From assembly GCF_002776525.5 (NCBI RefSeq), contig NC_045434.1:196072373-196136372 (forward strand): a stretch of 64,000 nucleotides of DNA, read 5' to 3'. How positions within the stretch are numbered: the first letter of the stretch is position 1; every line of letters starts with the position of its first letter. Source of the stretch: Piliocolobus tephrosceles (lineage: Eukaryota; Chordata; Mammalia; Primates; Cercopithecidae). Below are positions 32,231 through 43,311 of the stretch, piece after piece. The notes beneath the pieces are model-generated. The model ran no database searches and had not been told where the DNA came from. It saw only the letters and a program-made list of their open reading frames with translations. The position numbers were made by a program, and so were the translations under genes.

Positions 32231-35145
32231 TAGAGTAGACTTAAATGATCTTGGATGCAGTGCTGACTCTTGGTAGGCCACCAAATACATAACTGGGTGT
32301 CAGGAAACGCAGTCTTGTCATCTTTCTCAGGCTCACTGGCAAAGCTAGCAAGGACCTCTTGCTCTTTTCTTAGGCATCCTTGCATGCCTTTGGCTTTTTA
32401 GAGTTTTTTATTCTGGGGAATGGGAGTGATGGTTGATGCCCTGTCTGTAGTTGGGATTCTGTACAGGGAAAGTCATTCAATTAAATCAAGCAGTATTGAA
32501 TTCCTAATTGACACAAATGAGACAGACAGACAGCTGGAGGAGTGGGGGAGGGACAGAGAGCAGGTGCCCTGAATAATGGACAAAGAAGAGAGGCAGAATA
32601 TAAATTGAAGCTAATGGTGAAGAAGCTCCCTGTGACTCTCGATTTTGTGCCACAAGAAAAGTAAACTTTGACACAGCTTGTTTTACACAGAGCGGAAAGG
32701 ATCCAGTGGTGTCTTTGCCAAGGATAAGGCAACAGGTTCCAAATATTGTGGCATTTTGGCTGCCCTGAAAAGTTTGCCTCTTTTCAGGTACCATCATTTG
32801 TGAGAATCACTCTTAGTAAAGTCCTCATTCTGTGTTTTTTCCAAAACAAACTTATCAGGTAGTGTTTGAATGAAAGAAACTGCTTTGAAAATTCTGTTTG
32901 TCAAACAAAGGGATTCTTAACACATAAGTTAGGAAGGTGAAGGGAAGGATGTTTCTAGATCTTCAAATGCCAGATATCGGGGGGCATTCCTGCAGAGAAG
33001 GCATGTATCTTGTCAACTCCAGAATTTTCTCTGAGAATGTTGGGGGCTTTTTTCCTCTCAGTCCCCTCTTGATCAGAGCTTTGACTCCCCAGCTCAGACA
33101 GTTCTTCTCTGTAGCCATGGGAATTGCTCCCATAATTAGCAGTTCTCCTGCCTGGAACACAGACAAGTAAATGTTCAAACCTGGCAGCTGATCCTGGGAA
33201 GGAGAGCTGATTAAATCTTTCCTGTTGAGAGGCACCTTTTTGATTTGAATGTGACACCTACATCCCCCACCTCAGGTTTGTCTGGGGGAGGCAGTTTCGT
33301 CCATATCTTCATAACTGAAGATCCTGGTATTTTAAAGACACATTTAATCTTAAAAGGAGCCCACTGGTTTTCCAAGTTAAGCAACTTAGGGAAAAGCCTA
33401 GGCTTTTTTCCTCTCTCCTGGCCCCTTCTCCACTAAACACCACCCTGTGTTTGGTATGATGAAAGCTCCTGCTACACAGGTATCATCAAATGCCAGAGAC
33501 CTTGAGAAATAAAAGGAGTTCAGAACACCACTAAGTACACACAAGTATTAACTACAAATGGAGGAGTGAAAGACCAGGCAAACTATTTCTTTAGAAGTTT
33601 TAGTAAGACGGGCTGGAACCATCAAGCCCCAAAGTGAATACTCGGTGATATTCTGTTCCAGGAAAGCTTTCTACAGGCGGAGGTGTATTCTTACCTGGAT
33701 GTAGCTAGGATTATGTACTACCATTCAAACACTTTTGGGAGAGACAATATCCATTTTCTTATTGACATCAAGGCAGCCTTTTAAGTTTATCCAGATTTAT
33801 TTTGGTTAGTGCAATGAAAAGTAAGGTTGGAGAATTATGGTTAACAAAAATAAAGTCATTGTATGCTTAAAGTTTCCCACTGAAAGCTGCTTTTAAAGCA
33901 GTTTGCTGCTCCTTAGCTCCAGTCACCTCAGCAATACTTGCATTCAGTCAGATTGGCTGTGAACAAAGCAAATTTGCTTCACACACGACAGCCCTAAACC
34001 TCCACTCTCAGGACAGAAGTCTTCCTTAGCAATGTTTTCTATATGGCTCTGGTTAAGGGCCATTCACTTTCCTCTAACCTCTTTCTCCTGGGAGACAAAG
34101 GCACCTTTGGGCTGAAATGACACAGGAGAGTTAGAATCAGATTTGTTATCGACATTGCAGCCTTCAATTTCAGTAAGAGGCTAAATATGTCTATTCCAAC
34201 TACAGGAAGGCAACCTTTATAACCCCTGGAGCACTTGGCCAATTATGCACCTGCAAATATACCATACAGGACATTTCAGGTTCGTAGGCACTTTGAAAAC
34301 CGATACTTAAACAGTCTCAAGGGATCCTATCGCCCACCTCGAATAATAGAATAATAGCTGCTTTGGAATCTGTTATTGGCACCAGAAAAAGAAAGAGTCC
34401 TCTGAAGTCATTCTAAAGCCATTTTTATTGTGCATTTTCAAACAAAGAACCTCACCAAAAGAACTTCTGTTACAAAATCAGGGTAGAAAGTCAAACTCAT
34501 CTCATCTAAGAGTCAATTACCCTGGCAATTTTGTGAGGGGATGGGAAATGAGTGTTAGAGGAGAGGATTGTGGGGAGGGGGTGGGATTGGCTTTTAAAAT
34601 CCCCTGGGTGAGAAGGGTGTTCCCACTGACTCTAAACCCTAACAATTGCAACAGAAGGGCCTCTGTGACTTTCTGGCTGTAAACTTTTTATGATTATTAA
34701 GTGAGGAAACCTAGAATATGTGGAATTTTAACAGTTGGCTTTCAACCTCCCTTTGCTTCTTTCTCAGAAACTTGGTTTTGCACAATGTAATAATCTAAGG
34801 CTCAGGATTTATGTTAGTTACCTTGATGTTCCTGGCTGAAAAGCTACCTTCTTACATATCTTACTTCCAATAAAGAGGCAGATACCCTATGTGCTGTTTA
34901 TCTCGGGAAAGAAATACATGTGGGAAAAGAAGCAATTTTCTTCTCATTGCAATTAAATTAAATCATAACCACCTGTTGTGGGATTATCCTGCCATCTGCT
35001 GTTCAAAAGAGAAACAACAGCGGAGAACTGGACAGAGGAAGCAAAATGTTGGAAAGCTCAGCTCCCAGACATCCATCAGTTGATTATGGGTATCGGTATA
35101 GTTAAAATTTTCAGTGTTACACCTCTTTTAGAATTTGCCTCTCAG
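32231..35145. other. 2.9-kb Alu-free, apparently unique block
   Basis: The longest stretch without an Alu in the left 60 kb apart from the CpG-island block. I recognise no gene, LINE or LTR. Composition is ordinary and ORFs are under 110 codons on competing strands. A perfect 14-bp palindrome lies at 33,966-33,979. Exclusion of Alus could reflect regulatory function or chance. Confidence 0.45.
33966..33979. promoter_or_regulatory. Perfect palindrome AAGCAAATTTGCTT
   Basis: Fourteen bases equal their own reverse complement and hold two inverted GCAAAT half-sites, similar to POU/octamer half-sites, just after AACAAAG (SOX/TCF-like). Binding is not demonstrated. Confidence 0.35.
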
Positions 35146-35448
35146 GGTCGGGCGCGGTGGCTCACGCCTGTAATCCCAGCACTTTGGGAGGCCGAGGCGG
35201 GCGGATCACGAGGTCAGGAGATCGAGACCATCCTGGCTAACATGGTGAAACCCTGTCTCTACTTAAAAAAATACCAAAAATTAGCCGGGCGTGGTGGCGG
35301 GTTCCTGTAGTCCAAGCTACTCGGGAGGCTGAGGCAGGAGAATGGCGTTAACCGGGCGGCAGAGCTTGCAGGGAGCTGAGATTCGGCCACTGCACCTCTA
35401 GCCTGGGCGGCAGAGTGAGACTCCGTCTCAAAAAAATAATAATAAATA
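35146..35448 (+). mobile_element. AluY
   Basis: Target duplication AATTTGCCT; tail AATAATAATAAATAAA. Confidence 0.95.
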
Positions 35449-35588
35449 AATTTGCCTATCACGTTTCCCAGTGTTCACTGAAATTGTCTCTTAGACAAAT
35501 TCTAAAAGAGCTGTAACACTGAAGATGGTTCTCTTCTCTGGAAAACCTTCCGACGGGAAAAACAAAAATCTTCCTTTTTAAAAAAAAA

Positions 35589-35888
35589 TTTTTTTTTTTT
35601 TTTTTGAGACGGAGTCTCACTCTGTCGCCTAGGCTGGAGTGCAGTGGCCCGATCTCGGCTCGCTGCAAGCTCCGCCTCCTGGGTTTACGCCATTCTCCTG
35701 CCTCAGCCTCCCGAGTAGCTGGGACTACAGGTGCCCGCCACCTTGCCCGGCTAGTTTTTTTGTATTTTTTAGTAGAGTCGGGGCTTCACCGTGTTAGCCA
35801 GGATGGTCTCAATCTCCTGACCTCGTGATCCGCCCGCCTCGGCCTCCCAAAGTGCTGGGATTACAGGCTTGAGCTACCGCGCCCTGCC
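35589..35888 (-). mobile_element. AluY, Old World monkey type
   Basis: Target TAAAAAAAATTTTT / TAAAAAAATTTTT. Confidence 0.96.
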
Positions 35889-35909
35889 TAAAAAAATTTT
35901 TAAAGGATC

Positions 35910-36313
35910 TCTCTTTTCTTTTTTCTTTTCTTTTGTTCTTTTTTTTTTTATCTTTTCTTTTCTTTTCTTTCTTTTTTTTGAGATGGAGTGTCACTCTGTT
36001 GCCCAGGCAGGAGTGAGGTGGAGTGATCTTGGCTCACTACAACCTCCACCTCCTGGGTTCAAGTGATTTTCCGGCCTCAGACTCCCGAGTATCTGGGATT
36101 ACAGGTGCGTGCCACCACGCCGGGCTAATTTTTGTATTATTACAATTTATTAATAATAGCTATTATTTTAGTAGAGAAGGGATTTCACGATGTTGGCCAG
36201 GCTGGTCTCAAACTCGTGACCTCAGGTGATCCACCCGCCTCGTCCTCTGAGTGCTGGAGATTACAGGCATGTAATAGTGTTGAGATTACAGGCATAAGCC
36301 ACTGAGCCCGGCC
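35910..36313 (-). mobile_element. AluS with internal insertion
   Basis: An AT-rich stretch at about 36137-36168 splits TTTTTGTATT from TTAGTAGAG, and the GAGATTACAGGCAT part is doubled near its end. Confidence 0.92.
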
Positions 36314-36321
36314 TCACTTTC

Positions 36322-36493
36322 TATTTATTTATTTTTTTTGAGACAAGGTTTGCTCTGTTGCCCAAGTTGGAGTACAGTGGCATGATTATGGCTCACTGCA
36401 GCCTCTAACTCCTGGGCTCAAGTGATCCTCCCACCTCAGCCTCCTAAGTAGCTGGTACCACAGATGTGCACCACCCCACCCAGCTAATTTTTA
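36322..36493 (-). mobile_element. Alu, right-arm part only
   Basis: Stops at CAGCTAATTTTTATTTTTAT, where the next Alu begins. Confidence 0.85.
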
Positions 36494-36504
36494 TTTTTAT
36501 TAAA

Positions 36505-36791
36505 AAAATTTTTGTTGAGACAGAGTTCACTCTGTTGTCCAAGCTGGAGCGCAGTGGTGCGTTCATGGCTCACTGCAGCCTCGACCTCCCAGACTCAAGT
36601 GATCCTCCCACCTCAGCCTCCCAAGTAGCTGGGGCTACACCACTATGCTCAGCTAATTTTGTATTTTTTGTAGAGATAGTATCTCCCTATCTCTACAGGA
36701 GAGGCTGGTCTCGATCTCCTGAGCTCAAGTGATACTTCTGCCTCGGCCTCCCAAACTGCTGGGATTACAGGTATGAACCACTGTGCCTGGG
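36505..36791 (-). mobile_element. AluJ
   Basis: Diverged; AGATAGTATCTCCCTATCTC in the middle is a local inverted duplication. Confidence 0.92.
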
Positions 36792-36799
36792 CTGATTTA

Positions 36800-37109
36800 T
36801 TTTTTTATTTTTAAATTATTATTATTATTTTTTGAGACTCGCTCTGTTGCCCAGGCTGGAGTGCAATGGCACAATCTTGGCTCACTGCAACCTCTGCCTC
36901 CTGGGTTTAAGCAGTTCTCCTACGTCAGCCTCCCAAGTAGCTGGGATTACAGGCACGCGCCACCATGCCTGGTTAATTTTTGTATTTTTAGTAGAGACAA
37001 GTTTTCACCATGTTAACCAGGCTGGTCTTAAACTCCTGACCTCAGGTGATCCGCCTGCCTCAGCCTCCCAAAGTGCAAGGATTATAGGCATGAGGCACCG
37101 CTCCCAGCC
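36800..37109 (-). mobile_element. AluS with (TTA)n tail
   Basis: Target CTGATTTATT on both sides. Confidence 0.94.
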
Positions 37110-37156
37110 CTGATTTATTATTAATATTTTATTTTGTCTACAGGTTTTCCCCAATC

Positions 37157-37444
37157 TTTTTGTTTGTTTGTTTTGTTTTGTTTGAGATAGAGTCTCACTC
37201 TGTCATCCAGGCAGCAGTGCAGTGGTGCGATCTCAGCTCACTGCAACCTCCGCCCCCCAGGTTCAAGTGATTCTCCTGCCTCAACAGGCACGCACCACCA
37301 CGTCCAACTGATTTTTTGTATTTTTAGTAGAGACAGGGTTTTGGCATGTTGACCAGGCTGGCCTCGAACTCCTAACCTCAGGTAATCCACCCACTTCAGT
37401 CTCCCAAAGTGCTGGGATTACAGGCGTTAGCCACTGGGCCTGGC
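37157..37444 (-). mobile_element. Alu
   Basis: Target GGTTTTCCCCAATCTT / GGTTCTCCCCAGACTT, three mismatches, so old. A deletion removes the AGTAGCTGGGATTA segment. Confidence 0.92.
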
Positions 37445-37639
37445 TGGTTCTCCCCAGACTTATCCATATCCCTGGTTTCTTCCTTGAGATTAATAGGGAA
37501 AATATGAAACTTTAATTTTTCCTCACTCTTGGCAAAATAATAATAATAAGATTTATAATCCTATTAAAAGGCACATTCTCCACTCAGTAACTATTTATGT
37601 CATATGAGTGCTTCCCCGGGCTCTTCATTGTCTACCACT

Positions 37640-38490
37640 CTAATTGTCTCTGATCTGGTCTTCCTTTCTCCAGGGCATTGTTCACATCACTGCCAGTCAG
37701 AGTAATCATTTTCCAAAACAAAATTGGTCAAGCCATTCCCCAGCTCAGAATCCTTCAATGGCTCTCACTTTCTGTTCTTTTTTTTTTTTTTTAGTCTCGC
37801 TCTTGTTGCCCAGGCTGGGGTGCAATGGCACAATTCTCCGCCTCCCCAGTTCAAGCAATTCTCCTGCCTCAGCCTCCTGAGTAGCTGAGATTACAGGCAC
37901 CTGCCACCATGCCCAGCTAATTCTTGTATTTTTAGTAGAGATGGGGTTTCACCATGTTGGCCAGGCTGGTCTCGAATTAAAGTGCTGGGATTACAGCCAT
38001 GAGCCACTGCACCTGGCCGGCTCTCACTTTCTTATAGGATTAAGTTCAAGATCCTAGTCCTGACATTCAAGGCCTCTGGGTTGAATTTAAATTTGCTGAT
38101 TTATCAGTCCACTTTACACCTCTTTGATTTTGCTTGTGCTGTTTTCCTTACCAGAAACGCCCTTTCTGGCCATATATACCTGACAAACCATGCCCATCTT
38201 TTGGGTAGTTGGATGTCAGCTCCTCTGGAAATCTCTCCTGATTCTCTGCCCCTTGGTAGAACTGGTCATATCCTCTTTTGTGCCACTGGCTCCCCTTCCG
38301 CAACATACTTTAATGACATCACTTATCCCTAGGTCATATAATTTTCTATTTCCTTATCTGTCTCCGTCACTAGAATAAAAAACTCCTTAATAGCTTATGA
38401 ATTTCCTACTAGATTGTGAATCTCAGCACCTAGAACTGTGCCTAGTTTATAGTAAATGCTTAGTAAACGTCTGTGGAATAAATCATGTAG
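37640..38490 (+). mobile_element. L2 LINE split by an Alu
   Basis: CTCAGAATCCTTCAATGGCT before the Alu continues as GGATTAAGTTCAAGATCCTA after it, then ACATTCAAGGCCTCTGGG, GATGTCAGCTCCTCTGGAAA and the end CTTAGTAAACGTCTGTGGAA. Confidence 0.85.
37776..38018 (-). mobile_element. Alu with internal deletions, in L2
   Basis: Target duplication GGCTCTCACTTTCT. GGTCTCGAATTAAAGTGCTG shows loss of about 55 bp. Confidence 0.93.
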
Positions 38491-38510
38491 AATTTATTTA
38501 GCATTTTAAC

Positions 38511-38838
38511 TTTTTTGTTGTTTGTTTGTTGAAATGTAATTAATATACTTACTTTTGAGACAAAGTCTCACTCTGTCACCCAAATTGGAGTGCAGGGGCA
38601 CAATCATACCTCACTACAGCCTTGACCTCACGGGCTCAGATAATTCTCCCACCTCAGCCTCCTGAGTAGCTAGAACTACAGTCACCCACCACCACACGCG
38701 GCTAATTTTTATATTTTTGGTAGAGATGGGGTTTTGCCATATTGCCCAGGCTGTTCTGTAATGCTTGAGATCAAGCAATTCGCCCTCCTTGACCTCCCAA
38801 AGTACTGGGATTACAGGCATGAGCCACCATGTCCAGCC
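38511..38838 (-). mobile_element. Alu with a 22-bp non-Alu segment between body and tail
   Basis: Target TAGCATTTTAAC at 38499 and 38839 encloses the T-rich tail, GAAATGTAATTAATATACTT (38531 on) and the Alu body from 38553. Confidence 0.9.
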
Positions 38839-38850
38839 TAGCATTTTAAC

Positions 38851-39427
38851 CTTCAAAGGGCTTTCTCTGTACTGTTCCATTTGATCTTTTTTGATCATGT
38901 GAGGAAGTAAGGGCAGGTATTAATTACTGTGACCGCTTTATGGATGAAGAAAGGGAAACAGCAGACAGCTGGTAAGTGGCAAAGCAAGAATTTGAGCCCA
39001 GTTTTTCTCAGAAGCGAAAACCACCACCCTGTATACTGTCATCTGCCCAGATCCTCTCAGATCTCCTACCAGTTCCTCCTGACCCTCCTTTGGCTTCTGT
39101 TTGTTTTTGCTCCCAGTAACCAGCTCCTGAGACACTTCAAAAGAGGAAGATCCTCAAGTTACTAGAATGGTTTTTGTTCCTTCCCTATTCCCTGGTCTCT
39201 AGCAAATGACTGATTAGATGCAGGAGTCTGAAAGACTGGCATTCTTGCCTCTGGGTAGAATTTATACTCTTGAGCTCTCTCAGGGATTAATAGGGATTAA
39301 ACTACTCTCTCGAGGACTTAGCCTGAAATCTCACCTTTGCTTGGCTTTTTGCTTTTTCCCTGCCCAGCTCAACTTCTCCTGTGCCCTACTGACTTCTCCT
39401 TGGAGTATTTCCTTAAGACCCTGTCCC

Positions 39428-39431
<4 letters not shown>
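38851..39431. other. Non-Alu interval, partly MIR-like
   Basis: GGATGAAGAAAGGGAAACAG and AGCTGGTAAGTGGCAAAGCA near 38,941-38,990 look like an antisense MIR. The rest is unassigned. Confidence 0.45.
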
Positions 39432-39473
<42 letters not shown>

Positions 39474-39525
39474 GGAAGGAAGGAAGGAAGGAAGGAAGGA
39501 AGGAAGGAAGGAAGNNNNNNNNNNA

Positions 39526-39569
<44 letters not shown>

Positions 39570-39572
39570 AAA
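39432..39572 (+). repeat. Compound microsatellite (GA)n (GGAA)n gap (AAAG)n
   Basis: (GA) from 39432 to about 39467, GGAA-type repeats to 39514, the 10-N gap, then AAAG repeats from 39525 to 39572. It adjoins the head of a plus-strand Alu. Frames with poly-Glu/Lys/Arg or Ser/Leu across it are artefacts. Confidence 0.95.
39515..39524. other. Assembly gap, 10 N, in a microsatellite
   Basis: Ten N separate a (GGAA)n run from an (AAAG)n run. Confidence 1.
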
Positions 39573-39883
39573 GGTTGGGCATGATGGCTCATGCCTATAA
39601 TCCCAGCACTTTGAGAGGCCAAGGTGAGGATCGCTTGAGCCCAGAAGTTCAAGACCAGCCTGGGCAACAGAGTGAGATTTCATCTCTACAGAAATTAAGA
39701 AATTTCTGTAGGCATGTGTGGTGGCACATGCCTACAGTCCCAGCTACTCGGGAGGCTGAGGCAGGAGGATCAATTGATCTGGGAGTCAAGGCTGCCTACA
39801 GAGTCATGATTGTGCTACTACACTCCAGCCTGGGTGACAGAGTGAGACTCTGTCTCTAAACAATCAATCAAACAAACAAACAT
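39573..39883 (+). mobile_element. AluJ
   Basis: Starts right after the AAAG microsatellite. TTTCTGTAGGCATGTGTGG is a small rearrangement. Confidence 0.92.
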
Positions 39884-40212
39884 CTCTTACTGAGAAATCC
39901 TGTCTCAGGGTCTGCTTCCAAGGTTCCCCAGGCCTCCAACTAAGCGTGTCCTTAGTTCCTACTATGTCAGAACTTGTCAGGTGCTTTTTACAAAAGCTAG
40001 TTTATTTACACAAACTCTCTAAGAGTGAAGTACATATATTTAATTGTCTTTTGAGGGTAAGACTGTGTCAAAAAAAAAAAAAACCCACAACCCTTCATTA
40101 TTTATAGTCTCTTTTTTTCTCCTACTATGAAATTATCTTTCCTTAACTATATAAATCATTCTAATGACCATGTGATCTTTGGCAAGTTTCCTCACCTCTA
40201 GACCCCAATATT
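39884..40212. other. Non-Alu interval, partly MIR-like
   Basis: TGTGATCTTTGGCAAGTTTC then CTCACCTCTAGACCC at about 40,170-40,204 fits a plus-strand MIR that continues beyond the AluY as TTACCTTTAAAGTGAGGAAA. The rest is unassigned. Confidence 0.5.
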
Positions 40213-40215
40213 CTT

Positions 40216-40516
40216 TTTTTTTTTTTTTTTTTTTTTGAGATGGAGTCTTGCTGTGTGGTCCAGGCTGGAGTGCAGTGGCCGAATCTCAGCTCACTGCAAG
40301 CTCCGCCTCCCGGGTTTACGCCATTCTCCTGCCTCAGCCTCCTGAGTAGCTGGGACTACAGGCGCCCTCCACCTCGCCCGGCTAGTTTTTTGTATTTTTT
40401 AGTAGAGACGGGGTTTCACCGTGTTAGCCAGGATGGTCTCGATCTCCTGACCTTGTGATCCACCTGTCTCAGCCTCCCAAAGTGCTGGGATTACAGGCTT
40501 GAGCCACCGCGCCCGG
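40216..40516 (-). mobile_element. AluY, Old World monkey type
   Basis: Exact 17-bp target duplication TAGACCCCAATATTCTT (40199 and 40517). Confidence 0.97.
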
Positions 40517-40641
40517 CTAGACCCCAATATTCTTACCTTTAAAGTGAGGAAATAAGATAATGAGAATGCCTATCATAATAGGATAGGTTAATGGAAAACA
40601 GAATAGCGCCAAACATGTGTTAACTTAATAAATGTTAGCCG

Positions 40642-40948
40642 GCCAGGCGCGGTGGCTCAAGCCTGTAATCCCAGCACTTTGGGAGGCTGAGACGGGTGGA
40701 TCACGAGGTCAGGAGATCGAGACCATCCTGGCTAACACGGTGAAACCCCGTCTCTATTAAAAATACAAAAAAGTAGCCAGGCGAGGTGGCGGGCGCCTGT
40801 AGTCCCAGCTACTCGGGAGGCTGAGGCAGGAGAATGGCGTGAACCCGGAAGGCGGAGCTTGCAGTGAGCTGAGATCCAGCCACTGCACTCTGCACTCCAT
40901 CCTGGGCGACAGAGCAAGACTCCGTCTCAAAAAAAACAAACCAAAAAA
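40642..40948 (+). mobile_element. AluY, Old World monkey type
   Basis: Target ATAAATGTTAGCC. CTGCACTCTGCACTCC has an 8-bp tandem duplication. Confidence 0.97.
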
Positions 40949-40951
40949 TAA

Positions 40952-41454
40952 ATGTTAGCCATTGTTATTATTTTAGTACTTCTACTGCTACTTGTAAACA
41001 GGTTATGCTCCAAAGACTGTGAGTCCTTTTGTTCATATGTGCTTTGTAGTGCTCAACCAGAGACTCAGGATAGTCAAAACACTAAGTTACTTGCATAAGT
41101 CCCGTATGTAACATACCAAGAAGGGGCTGGTTGCTCAGATATCAAATTGTTATTTCCAAGTGGGTAGATCAGAAATATAATTGAATTGTCTTCACAAGCC
41201 ACAAGAGTAAATTTCTATTCCCTCTTGTGGTGACTCTGAGAATTACCATCACTGCTTTCATCAGAGACCTAATAGTACCAAATCTGCAAGGAGACCACTG
41301 AGAAACTACACTCAATTCAGAGGCTCCCAAGTTGGAGTTCCAAATCCCTACATGTCAGAGAAGGTGCTAATGAATATTTTCAAAATTTCAAAAAATAGAG
41401 CAAAAATCATTCAATTACTTGTGAAAAAGAAGAAAAATATTTTCACACATATTA
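40952..41454. other. Non-Alu interval, unassigned
   Basis: Nothing recognised. Confidence 0.4.
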
Positions 41455-41630
41455 ACTCTTTTAATCCTAACAGCCCTGTGAGGTAGGTACCATATAATCA
41501 TTCCCATTTTGCAGATGGAGAAGTTGATTCCCAGAGACTTTGAAAAACTTGCCTAAGGAAGTGAATAAGGTTTGAACACAGGCAGTCTGGCTTTAGGGCG
41601 TGTATACTTAACTACCCAGCTGTATGTTTG
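41455..41630 (-). mobile_element. MIR SINE
   Basis: TAACAGCCCTGTGAGGTAGG, CCCATTTTGCAGATGGAGAA and CAGGCAGTCTGGCTTTAGG: almost full-length antisense MIR. Confidence 0.9.
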
Positions 41631-41639
41631 CGGTAATAT

Positions 41640-41757
41640 AAGCTCCATTTCCCCAGTGCTTTCTGTGTGCCAGGCTCCACGCTAAGCTAACACCATAGAT
41701 CCTCACAACTAAGCTGCACTTTGGAGATGGAAAAGCTCAGACTCAAAGGGGCATGAG
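41640..41757 (-). mobile_element. MIR-family SINE (MIRb/MIR3-like)
   Basis: CTTTCTGTGTGCCAGGCTCC and CACTTTGGAGATGGAAAAGC, adjacent to the preceding MIR. Confidence 0.6.
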
Positions 41758-41758
41758 G

Positions 41759-42068
41759 GCCCAGGGGCGATGGCTCATGCCTGTAATCCCAGCACTTTGG
41801 GAGGCCAAGACAAGCAGATCACTTTGCGGTCAGGAGTTCAAGACCAGCCTGCCCAACGTGGTGAAATCCCATGTCTACTAAAAATATAAAAATTAGCTGG
41901 GCGTAGTGGCAGCTGCCTGTACTCCCAGCTACTCAGAAGGTAGAGGCAGTAGAATCACTTGAGCCTGGGAGGCAGAGGTTGTAGTAAGCCGAGATAGCGC
42001 TACTGCAGTCCAGTATGACGACAGAGCAAGACTCAATCTCAGCAAAAAAACAAAACAAAACCCAAAAC
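41759..42068 (+). mobile_element. AluS
   Basis: Tail AAACAAAACAAAACCC. Confidence 0.94.
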
Positions 42069-42069
42069 A

Positions 42070-42439
42070 GGCCAGGCGCAGTGGCTCACGCCTGTAATTC
42101 CCAGCACTTTGGGAGTCTGAGGCGGGCAGATCACCTGAGGTTGGGAGTTCAAGACCAGCCTGACCAACATGGAGAAACCCCGTCTCTACTAAAAATACAA
42201 AAATTAGCCGGGTGTGGTGGCGCATGCCTGTAATGCCAGCTTCTTGGGAGGCTCAGACAGGAGAATCATTTGAACCCGGGAGGTGGAGGTTGCAGTGAGC
42301 TGAGATCGTGCCATTGTACTCCAGCCTGGGCAACAAGAGCGAAACTCCGTCTCAAAAGAAAACAAAACAAAACAAAAACAAAAAAACACAAACCACCCCC
42401 CCCCCCCACAAAAAAAGAAAAAGAAAAAACAAAGGAGCT
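42070..42439 (+). mobile_element. AluS with long A/C tail
   Basis: The tail (42356-42439) includes a run of 13-14 C. Confidence 0.94.
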
Positions 42440-42925
42440 TGAGGAAGCTTTTGGGGATGACGGATGCACTTATACAACTTTATTGTAAAGATAGTTTTCA
42501 CAGGTGTATGCAAATGTCAAAACTCATCAAATTGTACCCTTTGCAGTTTATTGTATGTCAATTCAGTAAAGCTGCTTAAAGAAACAACATGGATATATCA
42601 CATAATTTGCCATTAGATTGGCAAAAACTAGAAATCTGAGTAACGCTAAGTGTTAGCCAAAATGAGGTATATAGGGACCCTGATGGAAGTATAGATTAGT
42701 GCAGCCATTCTGGAGAGCAATCAGCCAGTATATAGTCAAATTAATTGTGACAGTAGTTTCTGTGCCAATTATTCTGCTCCTAGGTTGATATTTAAAAAGA
42801 AGATAGCTGGTCCAACTGCAGTGGTGTTTGCAACTAATTGATCACAATAAGTTGCAGATTTATTTGTTCCTTCTTTACTCCCACTGCTCCACTTAGTTAG
42901 CCTTATTGAAAAAAAAAAAAGAAGA
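42440..42925 (+). mobile_element. Old L1M fragments (3' UTR and ORF2 end)
   Basis: TTGGGGATGACGGATGCACT and CAAAACTCATCAAATTGTAC match the end of an L1M 3' UTR (through about 42,580). TTAGATTGGCAAAAACTAGA and TTCTGGAGAGCAATCAGCCA then match the ORF2/3' UTR junction of a second fragment. Confidence 0.65.
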
Positions 42926-42928
42926 AGA

Positions 42929-43245
42929 GCTGGGCGTGGTGGTTCATGCCTGTTATTCCAGCACTTGGGGAAGCCAAGGTGGGTGGATCACTTGAGGTCG
43001 GAAGTTTGAGACAAGCCTGGCCAACACGGGGAAACCCCTTCTCTACTAAAAATACAAAAAATTAGCCAGGCATAGTGGCGCATGCTTGGAATCCCAGCTA
43101 CTGTGGTGGTTGAGGCAGGATAATCACTTGAACCTGGGGGGGGCGGAGATTCAGTGAGCTGAGATCGTGCCATTGCACTCCAACCTGGGCAATGAGCGAA
43201 ATTTCATCTCAAAAAAAAAAAAAAAAAGAAAAGAAAAAGAAGAAG
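42929..43245 (+). mobile_element. AluS
   Basis: Tail with GAAAAGAAAAAGAAGAAG. Confidence 0.94.
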
Positions 43246-43311
43246 AATCTCATCATAATGAAACTACACAAAATCAAGGGGAGAGAGAAAATTTTTTTAA
43301 AAAATAAAAGA

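Noticed and set aside
32955..33257. Overlapping minus-strand ORFs of 90 and 100 codons in the Alu-free block
   Set aside because: They overlap in different frames, with a 77-codon plus-strand ORF opposite. No motif and no coding signature can be told from sequence alone.
39432..39572. GA/GGAA/AAAG tract as a regulatory GAGA or ETS cluster
   Set aside because: It is a simple microsatellite next to an Alu with an assembly gap inside. Any ETS binding to GGAA repeats would be speculative here.
39218..39859. 213-codon ORF
   Set aside because: It crosses a microsatellite, a 10-N gap and an Alu; the middle is poly Arg/Glu/Lys from (GA)n and (GGAA)n.
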